Notes: generated from the letters alone by a model not told the origin. A DNA stretch of 64,000 bases from Argyresthia goedartella (GCA_949825045.1 OX463829.1:5518001-5582000), one strand, 5' to 3'; counted from the stretch's first letter, positions 22,173 through 32,990 are shown. Program-made: numbers and translations.

Positions 22173-22730
22173 TCACTCTAAAAATGATTGCAAATGATTC
22201 TCCAGGTCTTAAAACGTAAAGAAAACACAAAATTACCTATTTCAATTTTCAGACCTATTATAATAACTTCTCAAGAGAAGTTAAAAATAAAAAAATAATT
22301 AAAGAAAATATATTATTAAACTAAAAATTAATAAAACAATAACTATGTTATTCATTAGCGTAAACTTTTAAGAGACACGTAGGGCAACTATCATAGGACG
22401 TATCCTAATTTGAAACTGTGGGACAGAGATCCTATCTTGTAGGTGATGGCAGTTTTCCCCTTAAAATCGGGGGCGGATCAAAAAAAATAGTATGGGAGTT
22501 AAAATAAGACTTTTCGAAAAAAAAGAAAAAAATATAAATTCAAGAGATAGCGTAGATTTTGTGGAATCACCTACATAACACAATCATGTACCATCCCATA
22601 AAATGTAACAAACAGCAATGAATCAAATAACGTTCATGCTATAAAAAAAAGAATTCGAGGTCAAAAAAATAATTCAACATGTACAACATTTTATGATTCG
22701 ACCCACAAATATGCAATCTGAGCCTGGAGA

Positions 22731-23300
22731 GTGGTACATTTCCGTCAATTTTCAAATGGACAAATAGTTTGTCCTATATTTAAAACTGGAGACAAAAAAC
22801 TTCCATCAAACTATAGGCCCATAACGTTATTAACTACACTTACCAAATTTTTGGAAAAGGTAATGAATAAAAGTCTGGTCAGGTATCTTGAAACAAACAA
22901 CCTACTGTCTGGTAACCAATGCGGATTTAGGTCAGGTAGAAGGTACGGAGGATGCGGTGATGAAGTTGACATCGATGGTGACACGATATGTAGACAGTGG
23001 TGACAAGTGCGTGGGTGTGTTCCTTGACCTACAAAAGGCCTTTGACACAGTATGTTTCCCCATCCTATTGGCCAGATTGGAAAACCTGGGGGTCCGAGGC
23101 TCCGCACTGGCCTGTTTCGCAGACTACCTGACAAATTCTGAACAAGCCGTCCGAATTTTGAGTGGCAATGACACATGCTTTTATGGTGTACCACAAGGAA
23201 GTACTTTAGGACCGACCTTATTTCTCACTTATATCAGTGAACTTTGTAAACTCGATATTAATAAAGCTGACTTGATTATGTTTGCTGAGGAACCTTAAAA
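22731..23300 (+). pseudogene. LINE reverse transcriptase fragment (right part)
   Basis: RT blocks in two frames. The first frame has VCPIFKTGDKKLPSNYRPIT, LLTTLTKFLEKVM and LLSGNQCGFRSGR. The second has VGVFLDLQKAFDTVCFPILL (motif A, catalytic Asp) and YGVPQGSTLGPTLF (motif B), ending near the FADD box, which reads MFAEEP here, so motif C is lost. A frameshift lies at about 22950. It continues the LINE interrupted at 19936; no 3' end is recognisable. Confidence 0.75.
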
Positions 23301-24240
23301 ACGGAAAACAATGTGAGGTTGGAAGACCCCATATAACACCCGTTGATAGGTACATCTCATAGACCATTACCCAAAATATGGTCAGCTAATTAAATGGCAC
23401 CTGTATAAATGTTATTTATGAAGATGATCACTATCGTTCCTCAAAAGGACAGCTAATTAAAAATTAACCTGTTTATCTGACAGTTCAGTAAATCCGAAAT
23501 ATTGCATCAGCAGATTAAGCTAACTATATAAATAAAGAGCCCTAAAAGTATTTGCTGTTCATTTCTTTTAAATACTCAGTAGAAACGGCTATTTTGACTA
23601 CTAATTCAAATTTTTCATATTTTATTTTATTGCTAAGCAAAGCATCCCAGGGTTCTGTTTACCACCTTCCAGACGTGTCCACTGGTTCACATTGTCGTTT
23701 CGTTCACAAATATAATGAACCCAAACTCGATGGGCTTACAAGTAATCATGACGATTTTAACGAGCCCAAACTCGATTTCATCATCTCAACAAATCTTAAC
23801 TTGTTGAGATGATGAAATCGATTTATCGGTGTCAGGGAAACTCTGGCTGGAATCGGTGTCATTCATTCATGTGTTCCCCCCAATTATCTATCTAAACAAT
23901 CGATAACATACAAATATTCCAAGTACGAACAAGGTACTTTTAGGTACCTAATATTTTAACCGTAACGTATAAGAGTTCCCGCCACCACTCAACTCCGGTA
24001 GCCGCGGCGCCACCGTAATCTTGCCAGTGAGACTTGCCTGTGAAATTAACGTATTTAGTTCCACTTTCCGTCGCAGGACATGGGAGGTGGCGCGGACTCG
24101 TATAAGATATAACCGTAACTATATTTTTTAGGTCATCACTAGTCATAATGTTGCCATTATACAACTGATTGCTTGGTTCCTGGGAAATACACACACAAGT
24201 GGGAAATACACACAATATAATTATTTATCCAACATTGTTT
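23301..24240. other. Intergenic; hairpin and no supported gene
   Basis: AT-rich, with one 21-bp stem hairpin at 23772-23821. The stretch 23960-24120 is GC-richer and open on the minus strand for 91 codons, but it resembles no family known to me and lacks splice or start support. Confidence 0.4.
23772..23821. repeat. Perfect hairpin, 21-bp stem and 8-base loop
   Basis: TCGATTTCATCATCTCAACAA and its exact inverse flank ATCTTAAC. It lies just after two copies of GAGCCCAAACTCGAT-like sequence, so it probably arose by a template switch on a small direct repeat. Confidence 0.85.
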
Positions 24241-24657
24241 GACAGCTTTACGCACTCTTCACAATAATTGTCTTAGTTCATAGTGCTGTGAACAACGTTG
24301 AACAGTTTGTTGTATGAATAGTTACTCTAATATGCCAAGGTTGCATCTTTCGATTTTTGGATTCTAGTCCACCATATTGTTGCTGAGTTGGAACTGCGTC
24401 AAATTACTAAACAATTATTTTGTAAATAAGGCGCCTACAAGTGTACAATCGTAATTCTATTAATCCAGACTTTACTTTGGATAGAGTTTAGTAAGTGATT
24501 TAAGTGCAAAGATCCACACTGTCAGTGCTGAACTTCTTATTTTCTAATTCTCTTGTTATTCCCCTCATTCAAATTAGGTAGTATTTACAGTTTTTGATTT
24601 TCAATATTAGGTCGACAAGTTTTCATATAGGTGCAGTCAGTATCAAATAATAGTTGT

Positions 24658-24842
24658 GGTTGACGATCGCTGTGGTGTTGCGGTCGATGCTGTGCTTCCC
24701 AAGCGAGAGATCCCGGGTTCGAATCCCGGCTAGGGACGAAGAAAAAAAACAACCTAGGTCTTGGATGTTTACATGTTTGTGTCGAAGCTGTCTCTGGTTC
24801 CCACGTCACGGTATCCGAGTGTGGGGCCAGAAGCAATGTCAA
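24658..24842 (+). mobile_element. tRNA-derived SINE
   Basis: Head GATCGCTGTGGTGTTGCGGT and B box GGGTTCGAATCCCGGC, then GTCTTGGATGTTTACATG, CTGGTTCCCACG and GTGTGGGGCCAGAAGCAATG. Same family as the inverted copy at 18938. It lies about 240 bp upstream of the start of the gene at 25084. Confidence 0.75.
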
Positions 24843-25083
24843 AAAAAACTAAGTTTTTTCCTTCGCGCCCCCTTTATCTACACTCCAATCTATGTTATTT
24901 TATTATTCTCTGGCATCAAATTTATGACTGGACGGAGGACGAAAATCGGACGACAAAATGTTGCTAATAAATAGCTCAAAATGTCATAGTATCCAATCTC
25001 ATAGCTTATATCAGCTGTATCACTTTATTGCACAAACCATTGGTATACCATATTTTATGTTTCTCATTTCCAGAATACCCACG

Positions 25084-25580
25084 ATGGACCCTCACCAAGT
25101 GCCGCATTCAAGCCACGTTCTGCCTCACATAGTTCAAGTCTACCATCCTCCCTTACAGGACCACAACAATCCCCATGTCATTCATATTCCACACCCACCG
25201 AACACAAGTGGCAGTATGACATACCAGTCAATCACAACCCAGCCTATGAACATACCAACAACACATGTGACCGGACCTCAAGATATGCATCATATACAAG
25301 CAATGCCAATGGATCCTTTGAGTTTAACGGCCCACCCAAGCATGACAAGCCATCATAACTTGACACATCAGACTATACAGCCAGTACCACCACAAATTCA
25401 CAGTCAGTCAGACATGTCAACAGTAATTCCACAAATGTTGGTAAACCCTGCACTAAATCCTTATTATGGGCAATATGATGATTTCTATCGGCCTAAGGAT
25501 GTCCAAAAACAAGATGAAAGTCCTGTTGGCGCTAAGCTGGAGCCAGAAGTAATGATTGTTGTAGAGAATATAGAGATTGA
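25084..25580 (+). CDS. Uncharacterised two-exon gene, exon 1
   Basis: I chose the ATG at 25084 because a splice acceptor (TTTCCAG, ending 25073) lies just upstream, which makes the longer in-frame ATG at 24958 likely intronic. A 5' UTR exon should then lie further left. The exon encodes 165 residues, mostly a disordered stretch rich in Pro, His, Met, Gln and Thr (MDPHQVPHSSHVLPHIV; HHNLTHQTIQPVPPQ), ending in an acidic KLEPEVMIVVENIEI. The donor is GA|GTAAGT at 25581. Spliced to 25973 the frame stays open, for a 449-residue protein. No function is recognised. The intact ORF, canonical splice sites and a poly(A) signal argue for a real gene. Confidence 0.7.
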
Positions 25581-25972
25581 GTAAGTATTGGCATATCCTT
25601 AAAATGGAAACTTATTGCCTAAATTCCCTTTCATTAAACTTTTTCCTGGAAGTCATTGATAGAGCTTGACTGCAAACCAACTAGTACTTAGGTAATAGTA
25701 GATAGATCCTGAAATGTAAGAGTGGGCGCCACTCTCTGGTGGAAATGAAAACATCAACTTGATTATATTATAATACCATATGTATGTGACAGAAGTTCAT
25801 AGCGTTACGGATTTTCCCATACAGGATAGCAGAGGCACAGTTGTGCCCACATTTAGCCAGCTGTTTAATTCCATTTAGCGGGACAAAGGGATAGTCCATT
25901 GCTGCAGTTATGGTGGTGTGAAGGTTAATGATTAGAAGTTTTTTAATAAGATTTTTTCTTCTCAATTGACAG
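25581..25972 (+). other. Intron of the uncharacterised gene, with SINE fragment
   Basis: GTAAGT at 25581 and TTGACAG ending at 25972. Bases 25790-25910 match the SINE family best preserved at 55290-55525 (CACAGTTGTGCC, ACAAAGGGATAG). Confidence 0.6.
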
Positions 25973-26825
25973 ATGTAAACCAGAAACTGCAAAGCCTAAG
26001 GAAGAAACACAAGAGAATGGCAGACAAAAAAACAAAATCCGTAACACAGTATCAGACCCCAAAAACTGGGAGTGCAATGTAAGAAAGTTGAAACATCAAC
26101 GAGGCGAAGCCTACATCAACAGAAGAGGCAAATACGTCCCAGAAAAAAAAGTGAAAACAACCAAAGATTGTCTCACAAGCTGCAAATTCAAATGTGCCAC
26201 CATGATCACCGATGCGGACAGGGAGACAATATTCAAAGCATTCTATTCACTAACTGCAAATGAAAAGAAACACTTTTTATTAAACTCCACAGAACGAACC
26301 GAAATCAAACACGCAAACAAGTACCAGCAGACCGCAAGAAAGTACTCCTTCAAATACTTCTTCCTTGTTAAGGAAGTAAAGCATACTGTCTGCAAAAGAT
26401 TCTATCTGGGCACCTTAGCAATATCACAAAAGCCAGTCTACAATGTGCATTTAGGAAAATCTGAGCTCAACATTCCCAAGCCAGACGGCAGGGGCTTGTC
26501 AGAAGCAAGCACCCACGCCTTACCCGAGGAAATCAAGGACAGAGCAAGAAAGCACATAATGTCTCTCAAAACTACAAATGGAAAGTCAGTGAAACAATTT
26601 TCAAAAAAACGGCAGTTCGTCACCGGCTTTCAGAGTATTACACAGATATATCACAAATACGAGAATCTGTGTAAAAAGGAAAATGTTAATGCCGTGAAAC
26701 TCTCCATGTACAGATCGATTATGAAGAGAGAGTATAACTTGCACTTTAAGAAGGCTAAAGAGGAAACGAGACAGTTATGTTGGAAATGTAAAGGACCGTT
26801 GAAGAAGAAGAAAGATAGAAAGTGA
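25973..26825 (+). CDS. Uncharacterised two-exon gene, exon 2
   Basis: 283 codons plus TGA/stop at 26823-26825. It is a basic domain: NWECNVRKLKHQRGEAYIN at about residues 197-215, then a Cys cluster CLTSCKFKC (C232, C236, C240), a segment ETIFKAFYSLTANEKKHFLL, and VCKRFYLGTLAIS. It ends with CWKC (C435, C438) and a KKKKDRK tail. The R.RG..Y...GK.V...K.......C...C..KC pattern followed by I...FY.L and VCK.FFL.TL.IS recurs in uncharacterised arthropod proteins, some of which look transposon-derived. I suspect a nucleic-acid-binding or domesticated protein, but this is inference. AATAAA is at 26857-26862, 32 bases past the stop. Confidence 0.7.
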
Positions 26826-26856
26826 TGGGTGGTGGAGTTACTGTGATATAAGCATA

Positions 26857-26862
26857 AATAAA
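26857..26862 (+). promoter_or_regulatory. Poly(A) signal AATAAA
   Basis: Canonical hexamer 32 bases after the stop codon of the 25084-26825 gene, followed by an AATTTAAAAC context. It is consistent with a short 3' UTR. Confidence 0.6.
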
Positions 26863-26884
26863 GAATTTAAAACACCCTCGACAC

Positions 26885-27110
26885 ATTTGATGACCGCTGT
26901 AACATTGGAGGTTCGATGCTCTACTACCCAGGCAGAGGTCCCTAGTTCGAACACCCTGGGAAAGAGAAAAACAAAATTACCAGTTCTTGGATTGTGTATA
27001 TAATGAATGGTCGCTGTTTCCGGTTACCACGAGACAGGGTATCCTAGTGTGAGGCCACAAGCAATGTATGTGCATGTATATAAATGTTTATGTCTAAACT
27101 TTGGTTCACT
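26885..27110 (+). mobile_element. tRNA-derived SINE, degenerate
   Basis: B box-like AGTTCGAACACCCTGGG, then TTCTTGGATTGTG, CGCTGTTTCCGGTTACCACG, GGGTATCCTAGTGTGAGGCC and AAGCAATGTATGTGCATG. An older copy of the 18938/24658 family. Confidence 0.65.
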
Positions 27111-27870
27111 TCTTTCTTTAATCAGCTGATTACTTTTGAACCACTGATCCGATTTTAATGAAACATAGCTAAGAACCATTGCAGGGAAGTCTATTACCAT
27201 TTACAGAAAACTGCATTAAAATCCGTCCAACCGTTTGTCCGCTTTTGCCACAGCCAGACAGAAACACACACGCTTCAATCTAATAACACCCTCTTTTCTT
27301 CGTCGGTGATTAAAAAGTGATGGATGGTGAACTTACTGTGATAAAACATGAGAGCGTCACGCCTTTTCCCGTACGGTGTGGAATATGTACAAATGCGCCC
27401 ACTATCAGCCAAATACTCCATTTGAATTACTGAGATGTATTATCATGTGTATTTAATATTACTCGCAGATCTCATATAGCCCAGGTGGGTATGTGCAATA
27501 GCTGGGATAAGATGGAGAAAATGTTGGATAAAGCATAAGCTAAGCATGGTAAATTTAGATCTGTTAAGTGAACCGCCTCGAATATCCGAAACAAGTTGGA
27601 TTTTTGAAATAAATATAGATTAAACCCAAATGTTGATTTTAAATTGAAATATAGGTCGCCTCACGAATTAAGAGCGCTTGGCGAAAATGGCGGAGCTTAC
27701 TTACATTCCATCAAGGCCACCGCTCATAATTCGTGAAGCAACGTGAACATACCTGCTTTGAAGTACGTAGGTAACTCCCATGACCGCAACTTCGTCAACT
27801 TACTCCTTTTGGACATATTGGACTTATTTATATCAACTTTGATCGTACTAACTTCCAGTGTGATTTGACA
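27111..27870. other. Intergenic with old repeat fragments
   Basis: 27115-27300 resembles the dispersed repeat with AAAATCCGTCCAACCGTTTGT and CAGACAGAAACACACACGC. 27340-27430 carries a SINE fragment (GAGCGTCACGCCTTTTCCC). No coding region is supported in the remaining bases. Confidence 0.45.
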
Positions 27871-28190
27871 ACGCCACTACTTGTCCGTGTGCCGTTAAAG
27901 GAAGTCTCAAAAAATACCAAGGCCCGACGCAAATATATAGTAGGCATAGTTACTCCAATTCGTCTTGGCGACCGGCGGCGCTAAGAGTGCGTAGCAAACT
28001 TTGAGTAATCGGGGGCACGGTAGTGCTCCCGCCAAGTCGAGCGCGAAGCAAACACTGCCGTACCATCCTTTACTGGAACCATTTCGCCGCATTTTCAGGC
28101 CCCTATTTGAGAACCTCTGGATAAGACCAGAACGCAGAAACTTTCGTCATCCAGTAAGCTATAATCACATACTTAAAATTTCAAGTCTGT
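27870..28190. repeat. Dispersed sequence shared with 61195-61400
   Basis: Contains TTTACTGGAACCATTTCGCC and GCATTTTCAGGCCCCT. The region at about 61258-61300 has TTTACTGGAAACCATTCAGG and GCATTTTCGACCAACCG in the same order. Non-coding; class unknown. Confidence 0.4.
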
Positions 28191-28389
28191 AGGTCATTTA
28201 GTTCCGAAGATTTGGAGTACCTGGTGACCCTGATTAGAAAACACAAACAAGAGCTTGGTTTTCTCTTGGTATAGATTCGGTATACACCGTTTTCATATCT
28301 CCCTGATATCTCCCGAAAATCTAGTAAAATAAATCAATATGCCCACGTTTCTACAAAAAGAAGTGAAATCCCACCAAAAACATTCTGTA

Positions 28390-28800
28390 AAAAAAACCGG
28401 TCAAGTGCGAGTCTAAATCGCGCACGAAGGGTTCCGTACCACCGTTCAATGGAAGCGATGGTGTGGAGTGAATAGTTTGGATTTTACACAGCAAAATATT
28501 GTTTACAAAGTTATTGGTGCGGTTACTTTCACACTCCATGTACGTAACCAGGTGCATCCATAAGTTTGTATGTGGTATTGTTGTATGGGAGCCCCCTTAA
28601 ATATTTCTTTTATCCTGTTTTTTAGTATTTGTTGTTATAGCGGCAACAGAAATAGATAATCTGTGAAAATTTCAACTCTCTAGCTAGCTAGGTTCTTGAG
28701 ATACAGCCTGGTGACAGACGGACGGACGGACGGACGGACGGACAGCGAAGTCTTAGTAATAGGGTCCCGTTTGGAACCCTTCGGGTACGGAACCCGAAGG
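28390..28800 (+). repeat. Dispersed repeat (AAGTGCGAGTC ... GGTACGGAACCC)
   Basis: Full-length-looking copy. It starts CGGTCAAGTGCGAGTCTAAA, contains GAAGGGTTCCGTACCACCG and a pure (GGAC)5-6 tract at 28718-28743, and ends GGGTCCCGTTTGGAACCC...GGTACGGAACCC. A large hairpin (28806-29123) begins right after it. Confidence 0.6.
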
Positions 28801-28805
28801 GTAAT

Positions 28806-29123
28806 GAAAAAAGTAATGAAATCTAGACAAAGTCGTGCCAAGTCTAAGGTTCCTTACTGCGATTTCTTTATTATTATAGTTAATGTTGTGTGACTTGGCC
28901 GTTGAACATTCTTTATGCGTTAGTGGGTACAAGTCAATTTTGTTAACACGTAATGTTATATCTGTTGTAACTACCTATGTTATATCTGTTGTAACTCTCA
29001 ATGTCAATAAAAAACAACAAAAAAAAAAACGGCCAAGTCACACAACATTAACTATAATAATAAAGAAATCGCACTAAGGAACCATAGACTTGGCACGACT
29101 TTGTCTAGATTTCATTACTTTTT
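28806..29123. repeat. Large hairpin, about 96-bp inverted arms
   Basis: The left arm 28806-28905 and right arm 29028-29123 are inverted copies with about two mismatches by eye (for example TAAGGTTCCTTACTGCG against CGCACTAAGGAACCAT). They are separated by 122 bp rich in repeated TGTTATATCTGTTGTAAC. No ORF is present. The right arm abuts the 5' truncation point of the LINE beginning at about 29119. Confidence 0.75.
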
Positions 29124-30820
29124 AGAGATAAACAAGCAGCTCCATCGAGACTTGGCTAGTTTTTTACAGAATGTTTTTGGTGGGATAATTATTACTCAAG
29201 GTAGCAAAGAGGTATCTCTTAATAATCATAGATTAATCCCTGTAGGAATCGGCGCAGTAAGGAGGGCAATACTAGCAATCTCGTCGAAGGCCATAGGTGA
29301 GGACAAGATATGTTCTCAGATGATAACAACTATCATTGATGTACTGTTACCTCTCATCACCCACATAATTAATGTGTCGCTTGACCAATGTTGCTACCCC
29401 AGCCAGTGGAAATTGACACTTGTGAATCCCCTCCCCAAAACGTCTATTATTGATAATCCCGCCTTCTTTAAAGATTTCCGTCCCATTTCTATTCTGCCTA
29501 TCCTCTCCAAAGTCCTGGAATCAATTGTTCACTCCCAACTCTCCTCCTACCTTTCCTCAAAAATGTTACTGAATCCCCACCAATCAGGTTTCAGGCCGGG
29601 TCACAGCACTACCACAGCACTGCTCAAAGTCACTGACGACATTCAATTAGCTATGGATCAAAAGCAGCTTACGGTCCTTACACTGCTTGATTTCAGTAGC
29701 GCCTTCAACTGCGTCGATTTTGATATACTAGTTGAAATTTTAAAGTCAATTAATGTCTCCTCGCACTCTGCTCGCTGGTTTGACTCCTACCTGAGAGACC
29801 GCCAGCAACGCATTAAGTCTGAGGAGATCTCAACGGACTGGTGTGATCTCTCCGCAGGTGTTCCGCAGGGAGGCATCCTTTCTCCTCTCCTCTTCTCGGT
29901 ATTCATTAACTCCATCTCTGACGTTCTTACCTCTTCTTATCATCTATACGCAGATGACCTTCAAATATATCGGCACTTCTCTCCGTGTGATATGAATCTG
30001 ACAGTAGAGCCATTGAATGCTGATCTCGATAACATCAGGAAATGGGCTATCTCATATGGTCTGCTTGTCAACCCGGGCAAATCGCAGGCCATGATTTTGG
30101 GTACTCGTCACTCTCATAACCTAGTTCAGAAAATGCCCGTCGACCCTATTGTGTATGATGGTATCATAATTTCATACAGCGAGAAGGCCAAGAATCTTGG
30201 TGTTGTATTTGATAAATTGTTGTCCTGGTCGCCCCATGTTTGTGAGGTCAGCAGACGAGTCCTTGCGTCATTTCACTCCCTAGGGAGATTGCAGCACTTC
30301 CTGCCACAGCAGACTAAAATCACCCTTGCCCAGTCCCTCCTACTACCTTTAATCGACTATGCGGATGTTTGCTGGATCGGTGCGAACGAAGAACAACTGA
30401 ACAAACTCGAACGACTTCAAAACCTCGGGACTCGGTTTGTCTTCGGGCTTCGCAAGTATGACCATGTCTCACAGTAGCGTAAGGAGTTGGGGTGGTTTCC
30501 GATCCGCCTTCGTCGTGATATGCACGTTCTCTCCTTTCTGTTCAACATTTTGCGAAATCCCTGCTACCCCTCATATCTTCGAGAACGTTTCGAGTTTATT
30601 TCCTCCAGGCATAGCAACCGGAGATCCCACACAATGTCTCTTCTTTCTACTCCTCGGCATAACACTGCCGCTTACAAACACTCGTTTAGGTTAACGGCGA
30701 TCCGACTGTGGAACGCACTTCCCTGCGCTATTAGAGATGGTCCCTCAATTTTCACTTTTAAGACAAGATTGAAAGAGCATTTCCTTTCTCTTTCGTGATA
30801 GGTACTTTGATATATGTATA
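29119..30820 (+). pseudogene. CR1-like LINE, RT and C-terminal domain (5'-truncated)
   Basis: One long frame of about 560 codons, broken once by an in-frame TAG at 30475-30477. It lacks the endonuclease. The RT shows FRPISILPILSKVLE, GFRPGHSTTTALL, LLDFSSAFNCVDFD (motif A), GVPQGGILSPLLFS (motif B) and YADDLQIY (catalytic motif C). Then come the C-terminal SLLLPLIDYADVCW and, after the TAG, a conserved FRLTAIRLWNALP tail ending in FKTRLKEHFLS. The 3' UTR is cut at TATA by the 30821-39139 element and resumes at 39140. Related C-terminal and 3' UTR fragments are at 52366-53285. The single nonsense codon suggests recent decay. Confidence 0.85.
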
Positions 30821-30927
30821 TGTTACGGCTAAAACCCGAAGCGCGGCTGCACCTAGTTTTAGCCGGTTAGAACTAGGTGTAGCCACTTACTCTTGGTTAA
30901 ACCTAGTACGAGCCGATTATTTTCGGG

Positions 30928-31171
30928 TAAAACTAGGTCTATCCTTCATCATGCCGGCTACAACTAGGTTCGGCCATTCCCTGTTGGATAAAACTAGGTC
31001 TATCCTTCATCATGCCGGCTACAACTAGGTTCGGCCATTCCCTGTTGGATAAAATTAGGTCTATCCTTCATCATGCCGGCTACAACTAGGTTCGGCCATT
31101 CCCTGTTGGATAAAACTAGGTCTATCCGATATCATTCCAGCTAGAACTAGGTCCAGATAATCCCTGTTGGA
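30928..31171. repeat. Left subterminal array, four 61-bp units
   Basis: Units start at 30928, 30989, 31050 and 31111 (TAAAACTAGGTCTATCCTTC, ATCATGCCGGCTACAACTAG, GTTCGGCCATTCCCTGTTGG). The first three are almost identical; the fourth has diverged. They are likely transposase-binding or terminal-spacing sequences of the element, by analogy with other TIR elements. Confidence 0.85.
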
Positions 31172-31420
31172 TAAAACTTAGATGCGTGTCCCGCCAAGCC
31201 TTCCGCCCCGCGTCACACTCATGACTCACAGTAGCTGCAGCAGCGGCGCGGGGTGGTGGGCATAGCGAGGCACGCGCCTCTGCAGGTTGTGAGTGCCAGG
31301 TGCTGCTGATCTACTGCAGGTCTACTAGCGCGTGTGACTCACAGCGTCTGCAGCAGCAGCGCGTGTCTTAGTTTTATCTAACAGGGATTGGCTGTACATA
31401 GTTGTAGTCGGCATCCTATC
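31172..31420. other. GC-rich insert in the left subterminal region
   Basis: About 190 bp of GC-rich sequence with repeated CTGCAGCAGC and GACTCACAG motifs, bounded on the right by an inverted 61-bp-type unit (TTTTATCTAACAGGGATTGG at about 31372). Its origin is not recognised. Confidence 0.4.
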
Positions 31421-31649
31421 GGCAGAGCTTTTTTAGATATTAAAAAAAACATCCAATAAAAAGAAACGTAGAGAGTTTTTTTATTCTTATAAATCACATT
31501 GTAATAATTAACACAAATTATTAGGAGTACAATTTTTAATATAATAGGAACAATCAGGAATTTTTTTTTAACAACGGACAATAGTTGCATATTATAATTT
31601 AAAGAATGTTATTATAATTATAAATCACAGTTTTATAAAGTAACATATA

Positions 31650-32168
31650 CTATTTATTAGAATAACTTAAACTTGAGTGACATTTTGAGTTGCACAAAAT
31701 ACCAGCAGCTTTGCAGAGGCACTTTTTGTTGCCACATTTGGTTTTGCAGTGGCATCTTTTATAGCCTTGCCCACCAGAGGTCGATTGTGCATTGGCTATT
31801 TGGCGTAGTGATTTCTTTTCGGGTGAAACCATGTCAATATCTAAAAATTTTGAGTCACACACAGTGAACTGATTTCTTGAAAATAGTTCTGTTATAGTGC
31901 CGTATTTGTTTCCTAATTTGTATAACCCCTTGTCGTAACATTCAAGTACAACCATTAACACATTGGGAAAGTCGCCTCTACCTCTGTCCACGTCAGGAAT
32001 TTTTACTCGGACTGTTTCACCGACTTTACATGGGGGAAACTTTTCATTTGATGAAGCCGTCATTTTTATAGCTTGTTTTACCAAACCTTCCTGTGCGCCT
32101 TTCCTGTTAGTGTCCATTTTGTAGTTTCTTTTCACACAGCTTACATTTTTTCTCCTCATTCTGGTCAA
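31650..32168 (-). pseudogene. Ginger-like transposase, C-terminal domain
   Basis: About 172 codons in a different frame from the integrase core. It has FPPCKVGETVRVKIPDVDRG (matching the KVGDxVRVxVPDVDRGR segment of KRBA2-like proteins), SRNQFTVCDSKFLDI, and SLRQIANAQSTSGGQGY. The tail is Cys-rich, with CHCKTKCGNKKCLCKAAGIL and CNSKCHSSL (CxC/tesmin-like spacing). The frameshift from the core lies near 32130, where KLCEKK is overlapped. Confidence 0.75.
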
Positions 32169-32990
32169 AGAGCCCGCAATATGTCATTTCGATTTCTTTC
32201 TGGCAACTTCCTGATGTTGATGGCTCATTCTCTTTTGATGGTTCATTCTCTTTAGTAGCTTCGTCACTCTCATCATCAACTAACTCTCCAAGAATTTTCT
32301 CAAGATCTTCCTCACTTTCTATATTTGCAAGGACTTCAGGTGGTAGATCAGATGATTTCAGCCCGACCTTTACATCAGAACCGAACATTGCCTGGTACGG
32401 CGATCTTTTAATTCCGTGATGGTAAGCTCTATTTTTCATTAGCTGAATAAATCGTAAGCCTTCTGACCATTTTTGGCAGTTCTCGTCAGCCATCCAAGTC
32501 ATAAGCATTTTTTGGATGTCTTGATTGGCACGTTCAACACTACCTTGTGACTGGCTGTGTCGTGGTTTCCCATGCACAATCTTCAAACCTGGCCACATCT
32601 GCGTCAAACTTTCCACAACTCGATTCGCGAACTCTCTGCCATTGTCGGATTGAAGTATTGAGGGTGATCCAAAGATACAAAATATATCAAGTAATTTCTT
32701 TGATACTTCTTCCGCAGTCTTACTTTGTAACGGATGAAGTTGTACGAATTTCGTTAGGTGGTCCTGATAAACTAGTATAAACTTGTAGCCACCATCTGGG
32801 TTTGTCTGCATGTCTATCAAATCTACTTGGCAACGGCTGTTTAGCTCGCTGGATAAAATATGCTTTACAACAAAGCCTTTTTTGGTAGATTTTTGTTTCA
32901 TTTGACATGGCTTACATAAACAAAGATACAAAAGAATCGCCTCCTGAGTAATATTTGCATACTTATTTTTAGCTTCTGCAACCATTCTAT
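32107..32990 (-). pseudogene. Ginger-like transposase, integrase (DDE) core
   Basis: Begins in the zinc-binding region (CKPC, after NKYANITQEAILLYL). Then comes the rve core: QVDLIDMQTNPDGGYKFILV with the first catalytic Asp, SPSILQSDNGREF with the second, and HSQSQGSVERANQDI with the Glu. It ends with MKNRAYHHGIKRSPYQAMFG. The catalytic triad appears complete. The upstream half of the gene is displaced by the LINE inserted at 32997; the reading frame meets a stop created by the LINE tail just before RNRMVAEA. Homologous to KRBA2-like/Ginger proteins. Confidence 0.8.

Larger units (their letters stand above)
19936..22705. mobile_element. 2.8-kb TIR element (TGGGTCGAATC ends), superfamily unknown
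   Basis: The left end TGGGTCGAATCGTAAAATGT and the inverse of the right end, TGGGTCGAATCATAAAATGT, are about 25-bp inverted repeats with one difference in the first 24 bases. It splits a LINE (linker before, RT after). The flanks share only CA, so no clear target duplication is visible. The interior holds a minus-strand remnant ORF (20238-20468), two (CA)n tracts, a common lepidopteran repeat at 20752-20960, and a paired CTTCTCTTGAGAAG motif at 21327 and 22265 that may mark another nested insertion. Confidence 0.65.

Noticed and set aside
23940..24215. 91-codon minus ORF in a GC-richer stretch
   Set aside because: No domain, no splice or start context, no repeat support.
24585..24842. Open minus-strand frame across 24585-24842
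   Set aside because: It is the antisense of a SINE.
24958..25083. Upstream in-frame ATG extending the 25084 gene by 42 codons
   Set aside because: A strong acceptor (TTTCCAG) sits between the two ATGs, and the extension is a low-quality hydrophobic stretch typical of intron translation.
30928..31171. CRISPR-like array
   Set aside because: 61-bp units are contiguous without spacers and mirror an array at the other end of the transposon.
32107..32990. Integrase of an LTR retrotransposon
   Set aside because: No RT, RNase H or LTR nearby in the same element; TIRs, TATA duplication and the VPDVDRG/Cys-rich C-terminus fit a Ginger/KRBA2-type DNA transposon better.
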